DNA of 64,000 nt from Tardiphaga sp052076105 (GTDB taxonomy: Bacteria > Pseudomonadota > Alphaproteobacteria > Rhizobiales > Xanthobacteraceae), in assembly GCF_052076105.1 (NCBI RefSeq), contig NZ_CP197245.1, forward strand, positions 1,302,001-1,366,000, given 5' to 3'. The notes under the pieces were generated by a model. The model saw only the letters and a program-made list of their open reading frames with translations. It had not been told where the DNA came from and did no database searches. This document shows positions 8,723-15,418 of this stretch, piece after piece. Numbering within the stretch: the stretch's first letter is position 1; every line of letters begins with the position of its first letter. A program made the translations under genes and the position numbers.

Positions 8723-9811
8723 ATGCTGGGAATGAAACGCTTCAGGCTGCCGGCCTTGGCTTCGGCGGCATTCATCGCCATGGGGACGGGTCTGGCCGTT
8801 GCCCAGAGCAATGTCGTCATCATGCAGGATCCGGGCGGCGGTTACGGCGATGCGCTGCGCAAGGTGATGTACGATCCGTTTGAGAAGGAAACCGGCATCA
8901 AGGTTGTCACCGTGCAGGAAGCGCGCAGCGGTCCGCGCATCAAGGCGCAGGCCGAAGCCGGCAAGGCGCAGTGGGATCTGACCTTCATCTTCGATCAGGA
9001 GACCAAGCTGCTCGGCGACTGCTGCCTGGCGGACATCGACTATTCCAAGCTGTCGGAATCCGCGCAGAAGACCCTGGCGGCGATGCCGGACAACCTGAAG
9101 CGCAAGAAGGGCGTCGCGCTGCAGGTGATCGGCGTCGGCCTCGTCTACAACAAGGACAAGTTCAAGGGCGACAAGGCGCCGCAGAACTGGGCCGACTTCT
9201 GGGACGTGAAGAAGTTTCCGGGGCGCCGCTGCATGCCAGCCTGGCCGCGCTTCACCTTCGAGGCCGCGCTGATGGCCGACGGAGTCGCCAAGGACAAGCT
9301 GTATCCGATCGACATGGAGCGGGCGCTCAAGAAGATCAAGGAGATCAAGCCGCACATCGTCAAATGGTGGACCACCGCCGCGCAGCCGCCGCAGCTGATC
9401 CTCGATGGCGAAGCCGATATGTGCCAGGCCTATACGGGCTCGATGAGCAAACTGGCGCTGGAAGGTGCTCCGATTGATCTCACCTTCAATCAGGGCTTCG
9501 TCTATTACGATTTCTTCTCGATCCCGAAGGGCGCGCCGAACTATGATAACGCGCTCAAGCTGCTGTCCTGGCGTCTCGACCCCAAACGCGCCGCCCAGCT
9601 GACCTCCACTTTCCCGGTCGCGCTTCCTTCGAAGGTCGTGTTCGATGCGGCGACGGACAAGAACATCGCGCGCTATTGGGCGAACAATCCCGAGAACGTC
9701 TCCAAGGCGATCGAATGGAGCCCGGACTTCTGGGGGGCGACATCGCCCGCGGGCAATTCGACCAATGAAGAATATGCGCAGGAAAAGCTGAACGCACTGC
9801 TTGCCCAGTAA
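8723..9811 (+). CDS. periplasmic extracellular solute-binding protein (PotD-type)
   Basis: A 362-residue family 1/PotD-like binding protein. The N-terminus has a basic start, a hydrophobic core (LPALASAAFIAMGTGLAVA) and a likely cleavage after AVAQS, so it is exported to the periplasm. The ATG at 8723 follows AGGAGG (8709-8714) at 8 bases. It is the third gene of the transporter operon, 31 bp after the permease, and would bring the substrate to it. Segments such as VGLVYNKDKFKG and the glycine-rich QDPGGGYGDALRK are typical of the family. The ligand is unknown. Confidence 0.92.
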   Translation: MLGMKRFRLPALASAAFIAMGTGLAVAQSNVVIMQDPGGGYGDALRKVMYDPFEKETGIKVVTVQEARSGPRIKAQAEAGKAQWDLTFIFDQETKLLGDCCLADIDYSKLSESAQKTLAAMPDNLKRKKGVALQVIGVGLVYNKDKFKGDKAPQNWADFWDVKKFPGRRCMPAWPRFTFEAALMADGVAKDKLYPIDMERALKKIKEIKPHIVKWWTTAAQPPQLILDGEADMCQAYTGSMSKLALEGAPIDLTFNQGFVYYDFFSIPKGAPNYDNALKLLSWRLDPKRAAQLTSTFPVALPSKVVFDAATDKNIARYWANNPENVSKAIEWSPDFWGATSPAGNSTNEEYAQEKLNALLAQ

Positions 9812-9830
9812 ATCGCGCCATACAACAATG

Positions 9831-9857
9831 AGACCGGCGGCCCAGGGCCGCCGGTCT
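9831..9857 (+). terminator. hairpin after the ABC transporter operon
   Basis: AGACCGGCGGCC pairs with GGCCGCCGGTCT around a 3-base loop, a 12-bp GC-rich stem starting 19 bp after the binding-protein stop. Only a short T-poor tail follows, so it may attenuate rather than fully end transcription before the IclR gene. Confidence 0.6.
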
Positions 9858-9894
9858 GTTCGCAACAGAGAACTACCCCATATCGGCTGCTTGG

Positions 9895-10650
9895 ATGGAT
9901 AAGGCATTTATCAAGGGATTGAAGCTCCTCGAGGCGCTCGCGATGAGTGAGCAGCCGCGCGGGGTCACCGATCTCGCCAATCAGCTGAAGTTTACCAAGA
10001 GCAATGTGCATCGACTGTTGGCGACGCTGCAGTCGCAGGGCTACGTTCGCCAGATTCCGCCGCACAGCACCTATGAGCTCACAACCAAGCTATGGGTGCT
10101 CGGCAACCACGTCATTCAGCGCATGGATCTCATCCGTATCGCGCGCCCGGCGATGATGGCGCTGGCCGAAGTTACCGGAGAGACCGTTCATCTGTCGGTG
10201 CTCGAAGGCACCGACGTTGTCTATGTGGACAAGATTGAAAGCGCGCATCATATCCGCGCGCATACCAGCGTCGGTATGCGTGCGCCCGCATTCACCATGG
10301 CAACCGGGAAGGCGATGCTTGCGCAAATGCCAGACGAGTATCTGGAGAATTTTCGCCCGCATCTCAGGCGCTATACGGATACGACGCGAACGACCATCGA
10401 GGAGTTGCGCGAAGACATCCATGCGGCACGGGCGCAAGGCTATTCGTCAGTGCTGCACGGCGAATGGCGGGAAGGCATCGCCGCCTGCGCTTGCGCCATC
10501 GTCGGACGCTCCGGTGAACTCGTCGGAGCCATCGGCATGTCTGGCCCGGACATCCGGGTCAAACGAAAGCAGATCAAGGAATACGCTGTTCACGTGATGG
10601 AGGCGGCGCGCACCATCGGCCTGGCACTCGGCCATGTTCGTGCGGTGTGA
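9895..10650 (+). CDS. IclR-family transcriptional regulator
   Basis: A 251-residue regulator with an N-terminal winged helix-turn-helix (residues about 5-65; VTDLANQLKFTKSNVHRLLATLQSQGYV) and the C-terminal IclR effector-binding domain (THTSVGMRAPAFTMATGKAMLA). IclR proteins bind small carboxylic acids or similar metabolites and repress or activate adjacent catabolic genes. It follows the transporter operon and is the only regulator nearby, so it probably controls both divergent units through the repeats at 5520-5545 and 5715-5731. The ATG at 9895 has no good Shine-Dalgarno. GTTC-N8-GAAC at 9858-9873 could be an autoregulatory site, though one base shorter than the others. Confidence 0.92.
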   Translation: MDKAFIKGLKLLEALAMSEQPRGVTDLANQLKFTKSNVHRLLATLQSQGYVRQIPPHSTYELTTKLWVLGNHVIQRMDLIRIARPAMMALAEVTGETVHLSVLEGTDVVYVDKIESAHHIRAHTSVGMRAPAFTMATGKAMLAQMPDEYLENFRPHLRRYTDTTRTTIEELREDIHAARAQGYSSVLHGEWREGIAACACAIVGRSGELVGAIGMSGPDIRVKRKQIKEYAVHVMEAARTIGLALGHVRAV

Positions 10651-10685
10651 ACACGGTATCGGTCATTCCGATGCCTCCCGCCGCG

Positions 10686-10868
10686 TTAGTGAGGCATCCT
10701 CGTCGTTGTCGCCTGATCGCTGGCCTCGTATTGCTCAAGGCGATCGGCTTCCTGCCGGTAAGCATGCGATGCTTCGACCAGTCGCGTGACTGTGACGGCA
10801 TCCATAATGGTTCTTGCCAATCGTTCGGCGCGGATCGCTTGTTCTCTGAGATGCTGAGCCCTGTTCAT
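10686..10868 (-). CDS. small conserved-type hypothetical protein (MNRAQ-like)
   Basis: About 60 residues, MNRAQHLREQAIRAERLA..., charged and predicted wholly helical. Short proteins of this pattern (Met-Asn-Arg-Ala-Gln, heptads of Glu/Arg/Ala, no signal peptide) are frequent in Bradyrhizobium-type genomes, without known function. I use the ATG at 10868, preceded by GGGGA, rather than the longer frame to 10895. It is convergent with the IclR gene, 35 bp away, and stands alone otherwise. Confidence 0.55.
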   Translation of the reverse strand: MNRAQHLREQAIRAERLARTIMDAVTVTRLVEASHAYRQEADRLEQYEASDQATTTRMPH

Positions 10869-11137
10869 CTGCTGTCCCCACACTTGACGATACAAGTTGA
10901 GTCAATTTCGATCGTTCCCAGCCTGTCCCCCGATGCTTAACGGATCGTAAGCAGCGCTGGAGTCTCAGAGAAGATTGTCCTCGGTGTGGCAAGCAGAGGG
11001 CGTTAACCCTAACACTCCCGCAAAAGCGGGCATTCACGTTAAGCCAGAACAATTCGCTTGAAGCGGTAGACATGTAAATCGCCTTCACTCTCGCTCTTCG
11101 CGCCGTTGCTATCCCCGGTTCAAACAGGGAGATCGCA

Positions 11138-12427
11138 ATGTCGGAGAATGCAGGCGTCGCCAGGCGGCTGGAGAAATTTCCGGCGTTCGATGGCTTTCGG
11201 GGAATTGGCGTGGTGGTCGTGGTGTTCACCCATTGCCCGCAGGTGCTGGAAAGCAGCGCCTATAACGCGATCTGGTATGTCAATCAGCTGTCACGCGTTG
11301 GATACATTGCGCTCGACATCTTCTTCGTGATCTCCGGTTTTTTCATCACGCGTTTGCTGCTGCGCGAGCGGGCGAAGACCGGCCGCATCTCCTTCAAGGA
11401 TTTCTATATGCGCCGGGCGCTGCGCATCTTCCCGGTCTATTACCTCACGGTTTTCGCCTGCTACTTCATCTTCAGATTCAGTCCGGCCGACACGCTGAGC
11501 CTCCTGACCTACACCTTCAATTTCTATCATCCACTGCATGCGCTACCGAACCCGATGGAACACACCTGGTCACTGTCGGTGGAGGAGCAGTTCTATTTCT
11601 TCTGGCCGCTGCTGATCCTCATCGTGGCGCCGGGCTGGCTTGGTCTTGTGACCGGGCGGGTGATCCCGTTGCTGGCGGTGGCGAGCGGTTTGTTGATGGC
11701 GCTGCTGCTCATCAATCACGAGCCGCGCGAGGCGGGTGACGTCGTCTATATGTCGCTGTTCACCCGCATGCTGTCGCTGTCGCTCGGTGGCTGGCTGGCG
11801 CTGCGCGAATTCGACAACCGGCCGCTGCGTGGCTGGCGCTGTGCTGCGCTGGTGGTCGCAGCACTGGTGATCCTCGTGATCGATCGCAAGGGGCGCGACC
11901 TCGGCATCATCACCTCGCAACCAGTCTACTGGACCCTTGCGTTGATCGCCTATTCGATGGTGAGCGTGTCCTTCGTCGCGACGCTGGTGTTCGATCACGG
12001 CGTTATCAAGCGTGTGATGACGGCGATCCTGTCGCTGTCTCTGTTCCGCGGGCTCGGCCATCTGTCTTACGCGATGTATGTGTTCCACCTGCCGGTATTG
12101 TTCTATCTCGGCCTCAACGACGCTGCGACCCATGGCACCAAGATGCCGATTCTCCAGGTCGCGCTGGCTTTCGGCATCACGCTTGGTCTGTCGATCCTGT
12201 CTTACTATCTCTTGGAAAATCCAGTGGCTAAGCTGAAACAGAATTTCAGCGGCACCAGGCCGGTGGAGTCGGTCAGCACAAAGGGAGCAAACGTCACCCA
12301 GGGCCGCCTGCCTGCCGGGTTTGCCCGCGCAGCGTTTCTCTCCTCCGAGAATGGTGCCAGACCGGCCGATGAGTCCCCGCGGCTGATGACGATCTGGCCA
12401 GGAGTTCGTCGCAGTCAGGCGAAATAA
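11138..12427 (+). CDS. acyltransferase family 3 membrane protein (OafA/YrhL-like)
   Basis: A 429-residue integral membrane protein of the acyltransferase 3 family, which O-acylates exported sugars. The N-terminal FPAFDGFRGIGVVVVVFTH ends in the conserved catalytic-type His32, and about ten hydrophobic helices follow to residue 370. WSLSVEEQFYFFWP (around 145) is a family hallmark. GGGAGA precedes the ATG at 11138. The last ~55 residues are a hydrophilic tail without family similarity that I can recognise. The gene stands alone, far from the polysaccharide locus, so its target glycan is unknown. Confidence 0.9.
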   Translation: MSENAGVARRLEKFPAFDGFRGIGVVVVVFTHCPQVLESSAYNAIWYVNQLSRVGYIALDIFFVISGFFITRLLLRERAKTGRISFKDFYMRRALRIFPVYYLTVFACYFIFRFSPADTLSLLTYTFNFYHPLHALPNPMEHTWSLSVEEQFYFFWPLLILIVAPGWLGLVTGRVIPLLAVASGLLMALLLINHEPREAGDVVYMSLFTRMLSLSLGGWLALREFDNRPLRGWRCAALVVAALVILVIDRKGRDLGIITSQPVYWTLALIAYSMVSVSFVATLVFDHGVIKRVMTAILSLSLFRGLGHLSYAMYVFHLPVLFYLGLNDAATHGTKMPILQVALAFGITLGLSILSYYLLENPVAKLKQNFSGTRPVESVSTKGANVTQGRLPAGFARAAFLSSENGARPADESPRLMTIWPGVRRSQAK

Positions 12428-12519
12428 TGCCGGCAGCACCGTCTTGACGAAGCCTCGCGGCTGCTTCTCATTGGCTGGCAGTACGGCGTTAGTCCGTGCC
12501 TGCCTGGAGGTCTCGCCCG

Positions 12520-13170
12520 ATGATCACGCTCTACCACTGCGCCCGCGCGCGTTCGTTCCGCCCGCTCTGGGCGCTTGAGGAGCTTGGACTGCCCTATGAG
12601 CTGAAAATGCTGCCGTTCCCGCCGCGCGTCTTTGCGAAAGAATATCTCGGTATCAATCCGCTCGGCACGATTCCCTTGATGCTCGATGGCGAAACGCGGA
12701 TGACCGAATCGGCGGCGATCGCGCAGTATCTGGTCACCAAATATGGGCCGACGCCGCTGGCCGTCGGCGTCGACGAACCGGATTTCGGCGCGTTCCTGAA
12801 CTGGCTGCATTTCGGCGAGGCCACGCTCACTTTTCCGCAGACTTTGGTGCTGCGCTATTCGGAGCTGGAGCCGGAGGAACGCCGCAATCCGCAGGTGGTG
12901 GCGGATTATTCGAAGTGGTTTCTCGGCCGCCTGCGCATCATCGAGACCATCACAGCCGCCAATGAACACATCTGCGCCGGCCGATTTACGGCTGCCGATA
13001 TTTCGGTTGGCTATGCGCTTCTGCTCGCGGAGCGCCTCGGGCTGGCATCGCAATTTGGTCCGGCGGTGACAGCCTATTGGGCCCGATTGCAGCAGCGCGA
13101 TGGATACAAGCGCGCGGTAGACTCCGAAAATCGCGCCGGAGACGAGCAGGGTTTGGCGCGCCGCGCCTGA
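12520..13170 (+). CDS. glutathione S-transferase family protein
   Basis: A 216-residue protein with an N-terminal thioredoxin-like domain (MITLYHCARARSFRPLWALEE) and the cis-Pro/ES glutathione-binding motif (GTIPLMLDGETRMTESAAIAQYL). The C-terminal helical domain contains FTAADISVGYAL, the usual N-capping motif. ATG at 12520 follows CTGGAGG at a good distance; the longer frame from 12496 adds only non-homologous residues. It conjugates or isomerises an electrophile with glutathione in the cytoplasm. It lies 45 bp upstream of a crotonase gene, but a common pathway cannot be shown. Confidence 0.9.
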   Translation: MITLYHCARARSFRPLWALEELGLPYELKMLPFPPRVFAKEYLGINPLGTIPLMLDGETRMTESAAIAQYLVTKYGPTPLAVGVDEPDFGAFLNWLHFGEATLTFPQTLVLRYSELEPEERRNPQVVADYSKWFLGRLRIIETITAANEHICAGRFTAADISVGYALLLAERLGLASQFGPAVTAYWARLQQRDGYKRAVDSENRAGDEQGLARRA

Positions 13171-13215
13171 GCCGCTATACCTGCAGCATCCGATCTAACA
13201 GAGCGAGCATAACCG

Positions 13216-13995
13216 ATGGCGAATGACAGCGTAATCCTCGAGAAGAAGGGCGCCGCACTCTGGATCACCATCAACCGGCCGGAGAAGCGCAATGCCATGA
13301 ATGCCGATGTGATTGCCGGCATCACCAGTGGCTATCGCAATGCTCATGCGGACGCAGATGTCCGTGTCATCGTGCTGACCGGCGCGGGCGAGAAGGCGTT
13401 TTGCGCCGGCGCCGATCTGGCGAATGCGGGCGCGGCATTCTCGATGGATTTCTCCAAGCCGAATGGCGATCTCGCCGATCTCATGCGGCTGTCGCAAAAC
13501 GCCACGAAGCCCGCGATCGCGCGCGTCAATGGCACCTGCATGGCCGGCGGGATGGGGCTGCTGTGCATGACCGACATGGCGGTGGCTGCGGATAATGCGG
13601 TCTTCGGTCTGCCCGAGGTGAAGGTCGGCGTGTTTCCGATGCAGGTGCTGGCACTGCTGCAGTCCATCGCGCCGTGCCGTCTGATCAACGAATGGTGCAT
13701 CACCGGGGAGCCGTTCGACGCGCAGGCGGCGCTTGGCGCTGGCCTGCTCAATCACGTGGTGCCGGCGGCCGAACTCGACAGCAAGGTCGACTGGCTGATT
13801 GCGCGCATCACCGACAAATCGCCGACAGCGATCCGCCGCGGCAAATATGCCATGCGCGCCATCGCCGCGATGTCGTTCGACGAAAGCATTGCCTATACCG
13901 AAAGCCAGATCGCGATCCTGTCGATGACCGAGGATGCAAAAGAAGGGCTCAAGGCTTTCGGCGAGAAGCGTAAGCCGGTGTGGCCAGGCAAATAG
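13216..13995 (+). CDS. enoyl-CoA hydratase/isomerase family protein
   Basis: A 259-residue crotonase-fold enzyme. The CoA/oxyanion segments are present (NRPEKRNAMN; KAFCAGADLA; GTCMAGGMGLLCMTDMAVA). The active-site Glu of the LPEVKVGVFP segment is retained, as in hydratases, whereas the first catalytic Glu is replaced around MAGGMG. It acts on an acyl-CoA thioester in the cytoplasm. The reaction (hydration, isomerisation or hydrolysis) cannot be decided by sequence reading alone. It is convergent with the phosphoesterase gene, 6 bp away. Confidence 0.9.
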   Translation: MANDSVILEKKGAALWITINRPEKRNAMNADVIAGITSGYRNAHADADVRVIVLTGAGEKAFCAGADLANAGAAFSMDFSKPNGDLADLMRLSQNATKPAIARVNGTCMAGGMGLLCMTDMAVAADNAVFGLPEVKVGVFPMQVLALLQSIAPCRLINEWCITGEPFDAQAALGAGLLNHVVPAAELDSKVDWLIARITDKSPTAIRRGKYAMRAIAAMSFDESIAYTESQIAILSMTEDAKEGLKAFGEKRKPVWPGK

Positions 13996-14001
13996 GGCGC
14001 T

Positions 14002-14967
14002 TCACGCCGTACGTGTCAGCCGGTGCAGCGTCACTTCCGGCGGGCAGTTCAGTCGCACCGGGAGCAGGCTGGTGCCGACGCCGACGGAGGTGTAGCCGGC
14101 CATGCCTTCATGGCGCCACGCGCCGTTGCCCATATGGCGCGGCAGCACGGCCTCCAGCTTGATGGCGTAGCCGCCGGGCAGGCAAAGCTGGCCGCCATGG
14201 GTATGGCCGCTCAGCATGAGATCGAAATCGTGCTCGGCCGCCTCGGCATAGGTCTCCGGCGTGTGCGACAGCAGGATCGAGAAGGCGTCCTTTGGAATCT
14301 GCGATGCGACTTTGGGGATATCGTCGGCAAGATAGAAATGCGGATCGTCGACGCCGGCGAGATAGATTCTCTCGTCGCCGCGAGCGATCGTCTCGCATTC
14401 GTTGAACATCATGCGGATGCCTATCGCTTCCAGCGCTGGCGTCATGCGGATGCTGTCGTGATTGCCGAGAACGCCATAGACGGGATCGCGCAACCTCGCA
14501 CGTAGCTCACCCACGCCTTCGGTGGCACGCTGATACGGCCCATAGGTCTTGCCGCGATAATCGCCGGTCAGCACGCAGATGTCGTAATCGAGATCGCCGA
14601 CGAAGGAGATCAGGTGGCGCAGCGCGTCCTCGCTGAGATCGACATGGAGATCGCTGATATGCAGGATCGTGAAGCCGTCGAACGCGGCGGGCAGGCGCGG
14701 TGAGGCGACGACATTCTCGCGGACCAGCACGCGGTTGGCCTCGCGGCGGGCGCGGCCATAGAGGCCGGTGAGTTGCAGCGCGGTGCGGACGATCGGCGGT
14801 GCGGTGAGCCAGTTCTCCAGATTGAAGAACAGGCGGCCCTGGCCGAACAGCTGGTGATCGCGATGGGTCTCGATCTCCAGCCGTGCCTTGACATGCGCAT
14901 CCCCGATACGGTCGACCAGCGGGCGGAGCGCGCTGTCGTCGATCGGAAGATGCGGTGGTCGGGACAA
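14002..14967 (-). CDS. calcineurin-like metallophosphoesterase
   Basis: A metallophosphoesterase with every metal-binding block: DLH (ILHISDLHVDL), GDY, GNHDS, SHTPE and GHTHGGQ. It resembles the YkuE/YaeI branch, which often acts on UDP-diacylglucosamine-like or other phosphoesters at the membrane, though no clear N-terminal membrane anchor is seen here. The start is uncertain. The open frame continues to 15093, but that would overlap the GlcG gene by more than 100 bp, so I use the TTG at 14967, 7 bp after the GlcG stop. No strong ribosome binding site supports it. Confidence 0.85.
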   Translation of the reverse strand: MSRPPHLPIDDSALRPLVDRIGDAHVKARLEIETHRDHQLFGQGRLFFNLENWLTAPPIVRTALQLTGLYGRARREANRVLVRENVVASPRLPAAFDGFTILHISDLHVDLSEDALRHLISFVGDLDYDICVLTGDYRGKTYGPYQRATEGVGELRARLRDPVYGVLGNHDSIRMTPALEAIGIRMMFNECETIARGDERIYLAGVDDPHFYLADDIPKVASQIPKDAFSILLSHTPETYAEAAEHDFDLMLSGHTHGGQLCLPGGYAIKLEAVLPRHMGNGAWRHEGMAGYTSVGVGTSLLPVRLNCPPEVTLHRLTRTA

Positions 14968-14974
14968 TGCCGTT

Positions 14975-15406
14975 CTAGCCGGTCGAGGCCTTGAGGCCGG
15001 CCGCCTCGATGCCGGCGACGGCTGCGATCTCGTCATTGTCGGATGTATCGCCGGAGATGCCGATGGCGCCGAGCAGGCTGCCCGATGCGTCATGAATGAG
15101 GACGCCGCCCGGCACCGGGATCAGCGCGCCGCGCGCCATGGTGTTCACCGCATCGATGAAGAACGGCTGTTCCTCGGCACGCTTGAACAACGCCCGCGAG
15201 CCGAGCCCCATGGCCAATGCGCCATAGGCCTTGCCGTGGGCGACTTCGCCCCGCATCAGGCTGGTGCCGTCCTGCGCGATGGTGGCCTTTACGCAGCCGC
15301 GGGCGTCGAGCACGGTGATGACCATGGGCTTGAACTTCATCTCGATCACCTTGGCGAGGGCGCCATCGAGGATCTTGCGGGCTGTGTCGAGGGTGAGGTC
15401 GGCCAT
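14975..15406 (-). CDS. GlcG/HbpS-type heme-degrading-domain family protein
   Basis: A 143-residue DUF336 (GlcG/HbpS) protein. Typical segments are ARKILDGALAKVIEMKFKP, the glycine-rich PVPGGVLIHDASGSLLGAIGISG and the terminal DNDEIAAVAGIEA. Members often lie beside glycolate or alkanediol oxidation genes, and some bind heme or cobalamin precursors. Here it is 12 bp downstream of the large FAD/Fe-S dehydrogenase, in the same leftward transcription unit, which matches the glc-type context. Function in the pathway is not established. Confidence 0.88.
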   Translation of the reverse strand: MADLTLDTARKILDGALAKVIEMKFKPMVITVLDARGCVKATIAQDGTSLMRGEVAHGKAYGALAMGLGSRALFKRAEEQPFFIDAVNTMARGALIPVPGGVLIHDASGSLLGAIGISGDTSDNDEIAAVAGIEAAGLKASTG

Positions 15407-15418
15407 GTCGGTTGTTTC

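Noticed and set aside
14968..15093. Extended N-terminus of the metallophosphoesterase
   Set aside because: It would overlap the GlcG gene by over 100 bp and is Ser/Pro/Arg-rich without family similarity.
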